A DNA stretch of 64,000 nt from Sphingosinicella terrae (GTDB taxonomy: Bacteria > Pseudomonadota > Alphaproteobacteria > Sphingomonadales > Sphingomonadaceae): positions 164,501 to 228,500 of the forward strand of contig NZ_QDFY01000007.1 in the NCBI RefSeq assembly GCF_003347635.1, written 5' to 3'. Below, piece after piece: positions 11,037 through 20,396 of the stretch. The position numbers and the translations under genes are program-made. The notes beneath the pieces were generated by a model, which did no database searches, was not told the DNA's origin, and saw only the letters and a list, made by a program, of their open reading frames with translations. Position 1 is the stretch's first letter, and each line of letters starts with the position of its first letter.

Positions 11037-12080
11037 TCAGCCGAGCGCGCCGATGCCGAGCAGGAGGACGAAGAAGAAGCTGGCGGTGACGACGCAGAAG
11101 TTCAGCAGGAGGAAGGTTCGCACCAGGGCGCCGAACCAGTGAAGCCGGTAGGCCTGCTTGAGCTGGCGGTAGACATGGACGGCCGGGATGAAGATCCCGG
11201 CAGAGGCGATGACCGGCGTCACGACGCCGGCAAAGCCCAGCACCATCAAGGCGGTGCCGAACAAGGTCATGAAGGCGAGCGAGTAAGTGACGAAGACGGT
11301 GTGATCGTAGAGGCGAAAGCGCCGCGTCCAGAAGAAGAGCAGCCAGACGAACGGGACCGAGAGCGGGACGAGCAGCCACGAGAATTTGTAGCCGTTCGCC
11401 TGCAGCTTGTAGAGCGCGAGGCCCGGATTGTCGTTGAACTTCTCCAGCCCCTTGTCGAGCCGCGCCCAGCCGGTGTCGAGGTCGGTGCCGGTGTCGACGA
11501 ACCGGCCGGTTCCGCTGCCGAGCTCGACGATGGCGTCGAGCTGCTCGCGGGCGCCGGCAATCTCGCGATTGAGGGAATCGAGGGTCGCCGGCTGCCCGTT
11601 CGCCTGCAGCACCCGTTCCCCGCGGGCGAAGGCGGCGCGGCGGTCATGCGCCTCGCGAAGCTCGCGCGTGGCCCCGTCCCGGGCAACGCCGATGCTCTGC
11701 TGGATCGCGCCGCTCTGCATGACGTCGAGATTGCTCAGCGACAGCCCGAAGACCTGAAGCACGGCAAACATCACGAAGATCGAGAACAGGAACATGCCGA
11801 ACGGGGACACGAACTTGACGCGCTCGCCATGGACATAGCGCCTTGTCAGCTCGCCGGGCCGCCAGACCAGGAGCGGCAGGGTCCGCCAGAACTTGCCGTC
11901 CAAATGGAGGATGCCGTGGACGAGATCGTGGCCGATGGCACCGATGGAGCGATGGAGATGCGCCTTCTGTCCGCACCGGCGGCAATAAGGGCCGTCGAGA
12001 GGCGCCTCGCAATTCAGGCAGCGGTCTTGGAAAGCCGAAGAGGCGTCCGCGCTTCCGGCCAATGGGTCCCTTTCCTGCAT
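11037..12080 (-). CDS. DUF3667 zinc-ribbon membrane protein, copy B
   Basis: Paralogue of the gene just downstream, with the same architecture: zinc ribbon CLNCEAPL...YCRRCGQ, the block [13 protein letters not shown], then [27 protein letters not shown], a Glu/Arg-rich extramembrane insertion and about four transmembrane segments. At aligned conserved blocks the two copies are very similar, while the insertions differ in sequence. The start is taken as the ATG at 12080; a GTG at 12125 would add 15 residues. The promoter would lie in the 120 bases shared with the divergent nadD gene. Confidence 0.85.
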   Translation of the reverse strand: MQERDPLAGSADASSAFQDRCLNCEAPLDGPYCRRCGQKAHLHRSIGAIGHDLVHGILHLDGKFWRTLPLLVWRPGELTRRYVHGERVKFVSPFGMFLFSIFVMFAVLQVFGLSLSNLDVMQSGAIQQSIGVARDGATRELREAHDRRAAFARGERVLQANGQPATLDSLNREIAGAREQLDAIVELGSGTGRFVDTGTDLDTGWARLDKGLEKFNDNPGLALYKLQANGYKFSWLLVPLSVPFVWLLFFWTRRFRLYDHTVFVTYSLAFMTLFGTALMVLGFAGVVTPVIASAGIFIPAVHVYRQLKQAYRLHWFGALVRTFLLLNFCVVTASFFFVLLLGIGALG

Positions 12081-12200
12081 TGCGTTCCCGATCCCCTCGG
12101 TTTTGCGGCCTCCCCGTGGCCCCACGGCGCTCCATGGCCTCGCGCGGCATCGTCGTCGAGCCGTTCGCAGTGGCGGGGCCGCATGCTATCGCCTGCCGCC

Positions 12201-12881
12201 ATGATGCGCACCGGCCTTCTTGGCGGCTCCTTCAATCCCGCTCATCGCGGCCACCGGCACATCAGCCTGCGGGCACTGGATGCGCTGGACCTGGACGAGA
12301 TCTGGTGGCTGGTCTCGCCGGGCAACCCGCTCAAGCCGGCAAAGGGCATGGCCCCTCTGGCCGCGCGGTTCGCCTCCGCCCGCCGGGCGGCCCGCCGCGC
12401 GCGGATCCGCCCGACCATCATCGAGGCCGATCTCGGCACCCGTTTCACCGCGGACACGCTGCGCAAGCTGCTGCGCCGCTATCCGCGCCGCCGCTTCCTG
12501 TGGCTGATGGGCGCGGACAATCTCGCCCAGTTCCATCGCTGGCGGGACTGGCGCGCCATCGCCCGAATGGTTCCGATTGCAGTCGTGGGCCGCCCCGGCT
12601 ATTATGAGGCAGCCCTCACGGCACCCGCCATGGGCTGGCTGCGTCGCTACGTCCGGCCCGCAGCCGAGGCTCGGCACTGGACGAGTTGGAGTCTACCGTC
12701 GCTCGTGCTGCTTCGATTGCCGCCCGACCACAGCTCCGCCACCGCCCTTCGCGCTGCCGATCCCCAATGGCACGAAACTGCCATCAAGCCGTTTTATCTC
12801 ATGGCATTGCGGGACGGCGTGACCCGCAAGCCACTGCCAGGAAGGAGGCCGTTTGCCCCGCAACGCACCCGCTCCGAGTGA
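12201..12881 (+). CDS. nadD: Nicotinate-nucleotide adenylyltransferase
   Basis: Adenylates nicotinate mononucleotide to deamido-NAD in NAD synthesis. It carries the nucleotidyltransferase signature [15 protein letters not shown] (HxGH at 18-21 from the second Met), [11 protein letters not shown], the central [16 protein letters not shown] segment and the C-terminal SSATALR (ISSTxIR motif, degenerate). The open frame continues far upstream antisense to the DUF3667 gene; I place the start at 12201 where homology begins, with 12204 and 12183 as alternatives. It overlaps rsfS by 29 bases and heads the nadD-rsfS-rlmH run. Confidence 0.94.
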   Translation: MMRTGLLGGSFNPAHRGHRHISLRALDALDLDEIWWLVSPGNPLKPAKGMAPLAARFASARRAARRARIRPTIIEADLGTRFTADTLRKLLRRYPRRRFLWLMGADNLAQFHRWRDWRAIARMVPIAVVGRPGYYEAALTAPAMGWLRRYVRPAAEARHWTSWSLPSLVLLRLPPDHSSATALRAADPQWHETAIKPFYLMALRDGVTRKPLPGRRPFAPQRTRSE

Positions 12882-13257
12882 ACGCGGAGCCGACGAACAG
12901 GCCGAGACCCTTCACGATCTCGTGCTTCGTTCCCTCGACGACGACAAGGCGCTCGACGTCGTTTCCATTCCCCTGGGCGGCAAGTCCAGCATCGCCGATT
13001 ATATGGTGATCGCGAGCGGACGCTCGACCCGTCAGGTCGCCTCCATGGCCCAGAAGCTCACCGAGCGGATCAAGCGCGAGCTCGGCCGCAACGTCCGCGT
13101 GGAGGGACTCCCGGTCGGCGATTGGGTGCTGCTCGACGCCGACGACGTCATCGTCCACCTGTTCCGGCCGGAAGTGCGCAGCTTCTACAATCTCGAGCGC
13201 ATGTGGGCGTTCGAGGAGCGCGCGCCCGAGGATCGCGCCGTCGCGATCTCCGGCTGA
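12853..13257 (+). CDS. rsfS: Ribosomal silencing factor RsfS
   Basis: Binds uL14 on the 50S subunit and blocks subunit joining under starvation. The 134-residue protein has the DUF143/Iojap core: [50 protein letters not shown] and the terminal FYNLERMW. Translation probably starts at TTG 12853, since AGGAGG sits five bases upstream, inside the end of nadD. The order nadD-rsfS-rlmH is conserved in many bacteria and supports the call. Confidence 0.95.
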   Translation: MPRNAPAPSERGADEQAETLHDLVLRSLDDDKALDVVSIPLGGKSSIADYMVIASGRSTRQVASMAQKLTERIKRELGRNVRVEGLPVGDWVLLDADDVIVHLFRPEVRSFYNLERMWAFEERAPEDRAVAISG

Positions 13258-13323
13258 GCGGGGTCGCCGCGCCGACGGTCGGGCGCCGGCGCCTGGCCGA
13301 CATCGGCCGGCGGGGGAGGGTAC

Positions 13324-13743
13324 TTGCAGCTTCACATCCTCGCGCGAGGCAAGATCGGTCGCGGCCCCGAGGCCGAACTGGTCGATCGCTATCTCAAGCG
13401 GATCGCGTGGCCGGTGAGGCTCACCGAGCTGCCGGATCGCGGCGGACGGTTTCCGGCCGATGATGCCGCCTTCAACATCCTGCTCGACGAGAAAGGCGAG
13501 ATGCTCTCCTCGATGGAGCTCGCCCGCCTGCTCGAGACGCTGCGCGATTCCGGCCGAAGGGAGACCCGGTTCCATCTCGGCGGGGCGGACGGCTTCGATG
13601 AGGTCGACCGCCGCGGCGCGGACCGCCTGATCGCCTTCGGCCGCGCCACCTGGCCGCATTTGCTCGCGCGGGCGATGCTCGCGGAGCAATTGTTTCGGGC
13701 GACGAGCATCCTTGCGAACCACCCTTATCATCGCGAAGGATGA
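13324..13743 (+). CDS. rlmH: 23S rRNA (pseudouridine-1915-N3) methyltransferase RlmH
   Basis: Small SPOUT methyltransferase acting on helix 69 of 23S rRNA. Its 139 residues include the family landmarks LDEKGEMLSS, FHLGGADGFDE (the GGADG SAM-binding loop) and the C-terminal HPYHREG that contacts substrate. It starts at TTG 13324 with GGGGGAGGG immediately upstream. The third gene in a row after nadD and rsfS, it uses TTG like rsfS. Confidence 0.96.
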   Translation: MQLHILARGKIGRGPEAELVDRYLKRIAWPVRLTELPDRGGRFPADDAAFNILLDEKGEMLSSMELARLLETLRDSGRRETRFHLGGADGFDEVDRRGADRLIAFGRATWPHLLARAMLAEQLFRATSILANHPYHREG

Positions 13744-13747
13744 GGCG

Positions 13748-14917
13748 GTGCGCCGATTGCCTCTCTTTGCCGCCGTCACCGCCCTCGCCGCCTCGCTCGT
13801 CTCCTGGGGCTTTGCCGCATCGGCTGCCCGCGCCGGCGATGCGGCGGCGCTCGCTCTGGCGAAGCGGGAGGCCGAGCAGGCGACCGCCCGCTCTCGCGCG
13901 CTGGAGCGCCAGGCGAGCCGGGCGACCAACGCGGCCGAGCGGGCGCGGGCGGAGGCGGAGGCGCTGGCGGCGCGGATAGAGGCTGCGGAAGCCGAGCTCA
14001 CCGCCGCCGAGCGCCGCACGGGCATCATCGCGTCGCTGATGTCGGCGCAGCGCGCCCGGCTCGCCGAACGCCAGCAGCCGCTGGTCCGTCTGACCGCCGC
14101 GCTGCAGACGATGGCCCGCCGGCCGGCGGCGCTGGCCCTGGTCCAGCCGGGGTCGGTCCAGGATACGGTCCGGGTCCGGTCGCTGCTCGCGGCAACCCTC
14201 CCGGAGATCCGGCGGCGCACGGCGGTGTTGCGTGCCGAGGTCGAGCGCAGCGAGGCGCTGCGTCGGCAGCTCGTTCAGGCGCGCTCGGCGCTCGCCGACA
14301 GCCGGCAGGCGCTGCAGCAGCGCCGGGTGGAGCTCGCCCGCTTCGAGGCGGCCGAGCGGGCGCGTTCGCAGCAGCTTTCCGGCCTGGCGCTGGCCGAATC
14401 CGATCGTGCGCTCGCCTTCGGAGAAGAAGCCCGAGCGCTCGCCCGGCTCCAGGACCAGCGCCAGTTCCAGGCCCGGCTCGCCGCCAGTCTCGCGGAGCTG
14501 CCCGGGCCGTTGCCCCGTCCCGGCAGCGAGTCCGAGCCTCCCCCGCCGCCGGCCATTCCCTACGCCCTGCCCGTCGAGGGGCGGGTGGTCACCGGGGTCG
14601 GCGAGATTTCGGACGGCGGCGTCCATTCGCGTGGCCTCACCCTCGCCGTGGCCCCGGGCGCGCGGGTGGCGGCGCCGGCGGCGGGGCGGGTGGCCTATGC
14701 GGCGCCGTTCCGAAGCTACGGCCATGTCGTCATCCTCGATCATGGCCGCGGCTGGACCACGGTGGTGACCGATCTCGCCACCCTCGGCGTCACCCGCGGC
14801 CAGCGGGTCCGCCGCGGCACGCCGATCGGGCGCGCCGGCTCCGACTCCCCGCGGGTAACGGTCGAGCTGCGGCGGGAAGGACGGCCGGTCCCGGTCGCGC
14901 AGATCATCGCCGGCTGA
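13748..14917 (+). CDS. EnvC-like murein hydrolase activator with degenerate LytM domain
   Basis: Periplasmic coiled-coil protein expected to activate cell-separation amidases. The GTG at 13748 has AAGGA upstream and yields a signal peptide (LFAAVTALAASLVSWGFAASA). Residues ~30-130 and ~165-260 form long Ala/Glu/Arg coiled coils. The C-terminal M23/LytM fold (from GVHSRG) lacks the catalytic zinc ligands: the HxxxD motif reads HSRGL and the HxH motif reads TVE. This is the pattern of non-enzymatic activators such as EnvC. It lies 4 bases after rlmH and just before an S41 protease, a common cell-envelope neighbourhood. Confidence 0.88.
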   Translation: MRRLPLFAAVTALAASLVSWGFAASAARAGDAAALALAKREAEQATARSRALERQASRATNAAERARAEAEALAARIEAAEAELTAAERRTGIIASLMSAQRARLAERQQPLVRLTAALQTMARRPAALALVQPGSVQDTVRVRSLLAATLPEIRRRTAVLRAEVERSEALRRQLVQARSALADSRQALQQRRVELARFEAAERARSQQLSGLALAESDRALAFGEEARALARLQDQRQFQARLAASLAELPGPLPRPGSESEPPPPPAIPYALPVEGRVVTGVGEISDGGVHSRGLTLAVAPGARVAAPAAGRVAYAAPFRSYGHVVILDHGRGWTTVVTDLATLGVTRGQRVRRGTPIGRAGSDSPRVTVELRREGRPVPVAQIIAG

Positions 14918-15047
14918 ACGACTTCGTTCCCCTTTGAATCTTCGGCCCCGTCCCCACATTCGCAGGAACCGTCATTCATCCCCGGTTGCTTTTCGCCGTC
15001 CTAGAAACGCGGTAGAAGCCGGCACCATTCAGCCCAGCAGGAACGCG

Positions 15048-16385
15048 ATGGCCAACAATCTCCTCCGATCGGTCGCTCTCGTCGCGGCGGTCGCCTTCAT
15101 CCCGGCGACGACGGCGTCGCTCGCCCAGGTCGACGTCAACTCGTATCGCGAGATCGACCAGTTCATGAGCGTGCTGGAGCGCGTGAAGGCCGAATATGTC
15201 GACCAGGTCGACGACGCGACCCTGATCCGCGGCGCGATCGACGGCATGCTGAACAGCCTCGATCCGCATTCCTCCTATCTGGACGAGCGCGGCTTCAACA
15301 GCCTGATGACGACGACCGACGGCAATTATGGCGGCCTGGGTCTCACCGTCACGATGGAGGACGGGGCGGTGAAAGTGATCGCGCCGACTCGGGAGACCCC
15401 GGCGGATCGCGCCGGCATCAAGGCGGGCGACTTCATCACCCATATCGACGGCCGGCTCTTCTTCGGCGGGACGCTCGACGAGGCAGTCGACCAGATGCGC
15501 GGCGCGCCCGGCACCAACGTCCGGCTGACCATCGTCCGTCCGGGACGCGACCGGCCGTTCGATGTCACCCTGACGCGGGCGATCATCGACATTCCCGCCG
15601 TGCGGTCCGAGGTGCGCGACCGGGTCGGCATCCTCACCATCACCACGTTCAATCGCAACACCACCGAGGCGACGCAGCGCGCGATGGCGGACATCGAGCG
15701 TCAGCTCGGCGGGCCTCCGCTCGGCTACATCCTCGATCTGAGGTCCAATCCGGGGGGGCTGCTCGATCAGGCGGTCGGCCTGTCCGACCTGTTCCTGGAG
15801 CGGGGCGAAGTCGTCTCGCAGCGGGGACGGCGCCGTACCGACATCGAGCGTTACTATGCGCGGCCGGGCGATGCCGCCAACGGCGCGCCGGTGATCGTCC
15901 TGGTCGACGCGGGCAGCGCCTCGGCTGCGGAGATCGTCGCGGCGGCGCTGCAGGACCATCGTCGCGGCCTGGTGATGGGCGAGCGGACGTTCGGCAAGGG
16001 CTCGGTCCAGACCCTGATCCCGCTTGGCCGGGGCACGACCGCGCTGCGGCTCACCACGGCGCGCTACTACACGCCGTCGGGCCGCTCCGTGCAGGAAGGC
16101 GGCATCACGCCCGACATCCAGGTGCCCCAGCTATCCGACCCGGATTATCGCTCCCGCACCCGGGTGCGGGAAGCCGATCTCCGGCGCCACCTCGTCAACG
16201 AGGCGGGGGTCGAGGAGGATGTCATCCAGGAAGATGGCCGGCCCGATCCGCGCTTCGCGGCGACCTCCGAGGAGCTCGAGCAGCGCGGGATCGACGACTA
16301 TCAGCTCCATTACGCGCTGCAGACCATAGCCCGGCTGGGCCAGGTCCGAACCGCCGGCGCGGGCGGCCGCACCGCCAGCCGCTAG
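15048..16385 (+). CDS. C-terminal processing peptidase, S41 family (CtpA-like)
   Basis: Exported serine protease that trims periplasmic or envelope proteins. The ATG at 15048, with AGGA upstream, gives a signal peptide ending near SLAQ. A PDZ domain follows (YGGLGLTVTMEDGAVKV to the RPGRDRPFDV region), then the tail-specific protease core. The nucleophile Ser is in VDAGSASAAEIVA and the catalytic Lys in FGKGSVQT. The C-terminus (VEEDVIQEDGRPDP...) is typical of CtpA proteins. Its 445 residues fit. It sits between the LytM-type activator and dsbB. Confidence 0.95.
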   Translation: MANNLLRSVALVAAVAFIPATTASLAQVDVNSYREIDQFMSVLERVKAEYVDQVDDATLIRGAIDGMLNSLDPHSSYLDERGFNSLMTTTDGNYGGLGLTVTMEDGAVKVIAPTRETPADRAGIKAGDFITHIDGRLFFGGTLDEAVDQMRGAPGTNVRLTIVRPGRDRPFDVTLTRAIIDIPAVRSEVRDRVGILTITTFNRNTTEATQRAMADIERQLGGPPLGYILDLRSNPGGLLDQAVGLSDLFLERGEVVSQRGRRRTDIERYYARPGDAANGAPVIVLVDAGSASAAEIVAAALQDHRRGLVMGERTFGKGSVQTLIPLGRGTTALRLTTARYYTPSGRSVQEGGITPDIQVPQLSDPDYRSRTRVREADLRRHLVNEAGVEEDVIQEDGRPDPRFAATSEELEQRGIDDYQLHYALQTIARLGQVRTAGAGGRTASR

Positions 16386-16389
16386 GATC

Positions 16390-16908
16390 GTGGCCACGCT
16401 CGCATCGGCCGCCGGGGCGCCGTCGCTGGGGCCGGCCAAGGCGCTTGCCTTGATCGTGCCCGCGGCGCTGCTGGCCGGCGCCTTCGCCTTCGAGCACATC
16501 GGAGGCCTCTATCCGTGCGAGATGTGCTGGTGGCAGCGCTGGGCGCACATGGTGGCGTTGCCCTTCGCTTTGCTCGCCTGGCTGCTCGGCGGCCGCCTTG
16601 CGGATGGCGGGCGCCTGCTCGTCCGCCTGGCCGCCGCCGCGATCCTGGCCAGCGGGCTGATCGCGGTCTATCACGCCGGGGTCGAGGCCGACATCTTCGA
16701 GGGGATCACCCAGTGCACGTCGGTGCAGAGCGGAGGGAGCAACGCGGAGCTGCTGGCCCAGATCATGGCGGCGCCGATCGTGCGCTGCGACGAGGTGCCC
16801 TGGTCGCTGTGGGGCGTGTCGATGGCGGGGTGGAATGCGATCCTTTCGCTCCTTGCGGCGTTGTTCATCCTATGGATGACCCTGCGACCCACGCGCATCC
16901 GGCGATGA
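16390..16908 (+). CDS. Disulfide bond formation protein, DsbB family
   Basis: Four-helix inner-membrane quinone reductase that reoxidises a DsbA-like thiol oxidase. The first periplasmic loop has the CxxC pair in LYPCEMCWWQRW. The second loop has the other two cysteines (ITQCTSV and VRCDEVPW), so all four redox cysteines are present. It starts with GTG 4 bases after the S41 protease stop and its TGA overlaps the ATG of coq7, indicating coupled translation. No dsbA is visible nearby. Confidence 0.92.
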   Translation: MATLASAAGAPSLGPAKALALIVPAALLAGAFAFEHIGGLYPCEMCWWQRWAHMVALPFALLAWLLGGRLADGGRLLVRLAAAAILASGLIAVYHAGVEADIFEGITQCTSVQSGGSNAELLAQIMAAPIVRCDEVPWSLWGVSMAGWNAILSLLAALFILWMTLRPTRIRR

Positions 16909-17453
16909 ACGCGCCTTCGCCCGCATGGCGGCCCGGCGATGCACGGCCGGACGTCGCTGCGATGCTGCGGGTCGATCAGGCGGGCGAATATGGCGCCACC
17001 CGCATCTATGCCGGCCAGCTCGCGGTGCTCGGCGACAATCAGCCGGCGTCGCGGCAGATCGCCCGCATGGCCCAGCAGGAGCAGCGTCATCTCCAGCATT
17101 TCGACGCGCTTCTCGCCGAGCGTGGCGTTCGGCCGACCCTGCTCCAGCCCTTCTGGCGGGTGGCCGGCCATGCGCTGGGCGCGGCGACTGCGCTGATGAG
17201 TCCGCAGGCGGCGATGGCCTGCACCGCCGCCGTCGAGGACGAGATCGACCAGCATTATTCGGAGCAGCTGGCGGCCCTGGGCGCAGGGGAACCGGCGCTG
17301 GCCGCGAGCATCGCCGAATTCCAGGCCGACGAACGCGAGCATCGCGAAACCGCGCTTGCCTCCGGCGCGGAGGAAAGTTTCGGCTATCCCTTATTGTATG
17401 CCGCCATCCGAGCGGGTTGTCGTGCCGCGATCGAGCTTTCGAAGAGGATCTGA
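16905..17453 (+). CDS. coq7: Demethoxyubiquinone hydroxylase, Coq7 family
   Basis: Di-iron monooxygenase for the C6 hydroxylation step of ubiquinone synthesis. The ligand motifs are in order: E in QAGEYGATR, ExxH in QQEQRHL, E in AAVEDEIDQHY and ExxH in ADEREHRE, giving the paired E/ExxH set of the family. The ATG overlaps the dsbB stop as ATGA. The 182-residue length matches bacterial Coq7. Its pairing with a quinone-dependent DsbB is suggestive but may be coincidental. Confidence 0.95.
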   Translation: MNAPSPAWRPGDARPDVAAMLRVDQAGEYGATRIYAGQLAVLGDNQPASRQIARMAQQEQRHLQHFDALLAERGVRPTLLQPFWRVAGHALGAATALMSPQAAMACTAAVEDEIDQHYSEQLAALGAGEPALAASIAEFQADEREHRETALASGAEESFGYPLLYAAIRAGCRAAIELSKRI

Positions 17454-17456
17454 ACC

Positions 17457-18014
17457 ATGCGCCCTGTCACCCTCCTTCTCTCCACCGCCCTGCTCGCGGC
17501 CGCCGCGGCGCCGGCCTTCGCGCAGCAGCCCGGCGTCGCCGCGCCCGAGGCGGTCCAGGCGGCGCCGCAGCAGCCCGCGGCCAATTCCGGGCTCGACGAG
17601 GAGCGCGTCAACCAGCTCATCATCTATGGCGACGATCCTTGCCCGCCGAGCAGCGGCGACGAGATCACCGTCTGCGCGCGCCTGCCAGAGGATGACCGGT
17701 TCCGCATCCCGCCGAACCTGCGCAACGACCCCAACGATCCGGCCGGCCAGTCCTGGGCCAACCGCGCCATCGAGCTGAGCTATGCCGGCCGCACCGGAAC
17801 CGACAGCTGCTCGACCGTCGGCGGCGGCGGTTTCACCGGCTGCTTCAACCAGATCGTTCGCCAGGCCCGCGCCGAGCGCGCCAATGCCGACCAGGTCAAC
17901 TGGAACCAGCTGATCGAGCAGGCACGCCAGGAGCGGCTGAGCGGCATCGACGCAGCCGCCCGCGAGGAGGAAGCGGCCGTCCGTGCGGAGGAGGAAGCGA
18001 ACCAGCCGGATTGA
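17457..18014 (+). CDS. Exported protein of unknown function
   Basis: A 185-residue protein with a clear signal peptide (LLLSTALLAAAAAPAFAQ) and a mature part that starts with a Pro/Ala/Gln spacer. The conserved-looking centre contains four cysteines (DDPCPPSSGDEITVCARLPE and SCSTV...GCFNQ), which could form two disulphides. The C-terminal 50 residues are a charged helix ending in a Glu-rich stretch. It starts 3 bases after coq7 and is probably the last gene of that run. I recognise it only as the sort of conserved hypothetical common in sphingomonads. Confidence 0.78.
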   Translation: MRPVTLLLSTALLAAAAAPAFAQQPGVAAPEAVQAAPQQPAANSGLDEERVNQLIIYGDDPCPPSSGDEITVCARLPEDDRFRIPPNLRNDPNDPAGQSWANRAIELSYAGRTGTDSCSTVGGGGFTGCFNQIVRQARAERANADQVNWNQLIEQARQERLSGIDAAAREEEAAVRAEEEANQPD

Positions 18015-18033
18015 GCGATGGCGGCGCCGGAGT

Positions 18034-19200
18034 TCAGGCTGCTTCGAGCTCCGCCGCCATGGTGGACTCGATCCAGCCGCCGCCGAGCACGCGGTCGCCC
18101 TGGTAGATGACGGCGGCCTGGCCGGGCGCGACGCCATATTCGGGCGCCTCGAACGTCACCGTGCCGGCCTCGCCGACCGGCTCGAAGCGAGCCGGCGCCG
18201 GCCTCGCCAGCGACCGGACCTTGACCGAAAGATCCTCGCGCTGGCCTTCGCCCAGCCAGTTGACTCCGCTCAGGGTGGCGGCGCGAACGGCCAAAGCCGA
18301 TCGGGGGCCGACCACGACCTGGCGCCGTTCGGGCTCGAGGCGGAGCACGTAGAGCGGCTCCGGCTGGCCGCCGAGCTCGAGCCCGCGGCGCTGGCCGACG
18401 GTGAAATGGATGAGGCCGCGATGCTCGCCGAGCACCCGGCCGGCGCGGTCGACGATCTCGCCCGGCTGGGCCGCCTCCGGCCGCACCTTCTCGACGACGG
18501 CAGCATAGTCGCCCCCCGGCACGAAGCAGATGTCCTGGCTGTCGGGCTTGTCGGCGACGGTGAGCGCCAGCTCGCGGGCCAGCGCGCGCACGGCGGGCTT
18601 CGGCAGGTCGCCGAGCGGGAAACGCAGGAAATCGAGCTGCTGGCGGGTGGTCGCGAACAGGAAATAGCTCTGGTCGCGCGCCGGATCGGCCGCCCGGTGC
18701 AGCTCGGAGCCGGCCGGCCCCGCCGCCCTTCGAACATAATGGCCGGTGGCGAGGCAGTCCGCGCCGAGGTCGCGGGCGAGCCCGAACAGGTCGGTGAACT
18801 TCACGCTCTGGTTGCAGCTGACGCAGGGTATCGGCGTCCGCCCGCGGGCATATTCGTCGGCGAAGCGATCGATCACGCTCTCGCGGAAGCGGCTCTCATA
18901 GTCGAAGACATAATGGGCGATGCCCAGCCGATCGGCGACGGCACGGGCGTCGTAGATGTCGCGTCCGGCGCAGCAGGTCCGCGAGCGGCCCGCCGCCTCG
19001 CCATGATCGTAGAGCTGAAGGGTGACGCCGATCACCTCGGCGCCGCTCCGGGCGGCAAGCGCCGCCACGACCGAGCTGTCGACGCCGCCCGACATGGCGA
19101 CGACGATGCGGGCCCCGTCGAGGGGCCGGCCGAGCTGGAAATCCGCTTCGATCACGCGCGCTAGATAGGCGCTCGCCAGTGCGGCGCACACCCCGGACAT
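18034..19200 (-). CDS. mnmA: tRNA-specific 2-thiouridylase MnmA
   Basis: Thiolates U34 of Lys, Glu and Gln tRNAs. The PP-loop SGGVDSS, the first catalytic Cys region ([13 protein letters not shown]), the second Cys in IPCVSCNQ, the tRNA-recognition stretch ATGHY, DQSYFL and the [13 protein letters not shown] motif are all present, followed by the C-terminal beta domains ([14 protein letters not shown]). The protein is 388 residues. A GTG at 19155 is an alternative start; the upstream ATG is kept because sphingomonad homologues often have an N-terminal extension. It converges with the preceding plus-strand run. Confidence 0.96.
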   Translation of the reverse strand: MSGVCAALASAYLARVIEADFQLGRPLDGARIVVAMSGGVDSSVVAALAARSGAEVIGVTLQLYDHGEAAGRSRTCCAGRDIYDARAVADRLGIAHYVFDYESRFRESVIDRFADEYARGRTPIPCVSCNQSVKFTDLFGLARDLGADCLATGHYVRRAAGPAGSELHRAADPARDQSYFLFATTRQQLDFLRFPLGDLPKPAVRALARELALTVADKPDSQDICFVPGGDYAAVVEKVRPEAAQPGEIVDRAGRVLGEHRGLIHFTVGQRRGLELGGQPEPLYVLRLEPERRQVVVGPRSALAVRAATLSGVNWLGEGQREDLSVKVRSLARPAPARFEPVGEAGTVTFEAPEYGVAPGQAAVIYQGDRVLGGGWIESTMAAELEAA

Positions 19201-19310
19201 CCCGCATCAGGCGAGGAATCGCGCTGATCATGTCCGGCGACCGGCTCAACGAGTCACGCCTTGCCGCATTTTACGGTCGATTCACCCTCTTTTGCTACCG
19301 ACTCGGGGCA

Positions 19311-19592
19311 ATGGACATGGGCTTCATACGACGCGCGGAGCGAATCCTGGAGGATCGGCAGCCCTTGCGGCTCGATCACGGGCTGCTCGTCGCCGCCCTC
19401 GCGGCCCAGCAGACCGCCAGCGTGGCCGCCCGACCCGGACCCCCGCCGGCCGTCATTCCCGCCGCGGTGGAAGGCGAGGACGATCCCATCATCGAGCTGC
19501 TCAATGCGGGGCCGGGATGGCGGCGAGCCGCCTGTCGCCAGCGCGGCTGTTTCAGCCGTGCCGAAGCGGGACGCCGGGTCAATGCCCCGTAA
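19311..19592 (+). CDS. Small protein of unknown function
   Basis: A 93-residue frame with strong third-position GC bias, which argues that it is coding. I take the ATG at 19311; longer in-frame starts exist upstream. The first third is a charged helix (FIRRAERILEDRQPLRL), the middle is Ala/Pro-rich, and the end has two close cysteines (RRAACRQRGCFSRAE). No signal peptide or known domain is visible. It lies between mnmA and sciP on the sciP strand. Reality of the gene is likely but not certain. Confidence 0.45.
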   Translation: MDMGFIRRAERILEDRQPLRLDHGLLVAALAAQQTASVAARPGPPPAVIPAAVEGEDDPIIELLNAGPGWRRAACRQRGCFSRAEAGRRVNAP

Positions 19593-19709
19593 AGCATGCT
19601 CACCGCGATTTTTACCTTGGCATTTTAGCCTTCTTTCAACGCTCCCCCGCTACACCAAGCCATGCGGACGGCGGAAATGCCGGAAGCAGCGTACAGTCTT
19701 GAGGTAGGA

Positions 19710-20009
19710 ATGATCGAGAATCAGAAAATCCGGCCCGCCCAGGTCATCGGCCCGCTTGGCGAACCGCTGACGATCGACTCGCTGCCGCCGCCCTCGACCA
19801 CCCGCTGGGTGGTGCGGCGGAAGGCCGAGGTCGTGTCCGCCGTCAATGGCGGCCTGCTGTCGGTGGACGAAGCGTGCGAGCGCTACAGTCTGAGCCTCGA
19901 GGAATTCGCCGGCTGGCAGCGCGCGGTCGATCGTTCCGGCATGCCCGGCCTGCGCGTCACCCGCATCCAGCACTACAAGACGCTGTACGAGCGCCAGCAG
20001 AAATATTGA
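19710..20009 (+). CDS. sciP: CtrA inhibitor SciP (DUF1153)
   Basis: Small helix-turn-helix protein that in Caulobacter binds CtrA and keeps CtrA-dependent promoters off during the cell cycle. The 99-residue product has the family hallmarks RWVVRRKAEVVSAV, LLSVDEACERYSLSLEEF and the C-terminal VTRIQHYK. The ATG at 19710 has GAGGTAGGA upstream; the 16 codons before it in the same frame look non-coding. It is strong evidence for an alphaproteobacterial, CtrA-using host. Confidence 0.95.
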   Translation: MIENQKIRPAQVIGPLGEPLTIDSLPPPSTTRWVVRRKAEVVSAVNGGLLSVDEACERYSLSLEEFAGWQRAVDRSGMPGLRVTRIQHYKTLYERQQKY

Positions 20010-20114
20010 GGAACGGCGAGGCGCGCGCGGGCCGGCGCTTGCCGGTTCACGCCGCGCCGATCATCCGCTAGTCTCCTCCCCCTACGGCCGCCGCGCCGCG
20101 ACAGGGGAAGCCGA

Positions 20115-20375
20115 ATGCTCTGGAACCTGATGATCTGGCTCCTGCTCGGCGGGATCATCGGCTGGATCGCGAGCCTGATCATGCGCACCGATGCCCAGCA
20201 GGGCATCCTGCTCAACATCGTCGTCGGGATCATCGGCGCCTTCATCGGCGCTCTCATCTTCTATCGCGGCGACATGCAGCAGCCGGTCAACCTCTCCTCC
20301 TTCATCGTCGCCCTGCTCGGGGCGATCCTGTTCCTGGCGCTGGTCAACCTGTTCCGTCGCGGCCAGGTGCGCTGA
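20115..20375 (+). CDS. GlsB/YeaQ/YmgE-type membrane protein, copy 1
   Basis: An 86-residue inner-membrane protein with three hydrophobic segments and the family pattern of glycines (LLGGIIGWIASLIM, NIVVGIIGAFIGALIF, then a last helix before FRRGQVR). GGGGAAG precedes the ATG. This family is linked to stress responses in enterobacteria; its mechanism is not established. A second, different member lies 0.8 kb downstream on the opposite strand. Confidence 0.88.
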   Translation: MLWNLMIWLLLGGIIGWIASLIMRTDAQQGILLNIVVGIIGAFIGALIFYRGDMQQPVNLSSFIVALLGAILFLALVNLFRRGQVR

Positions 20376-20396
20376 GCCGAGGCCCCTCGGCGGAAC

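Noticed and set aside
10746-12200. Long upstream extension of the nadD frame (over 480 codons)
   Set aside because: The extension runs antisense to the DUF3667 genes, whose zinc ribbons and helices are clear; nadD homology begins at 12201.
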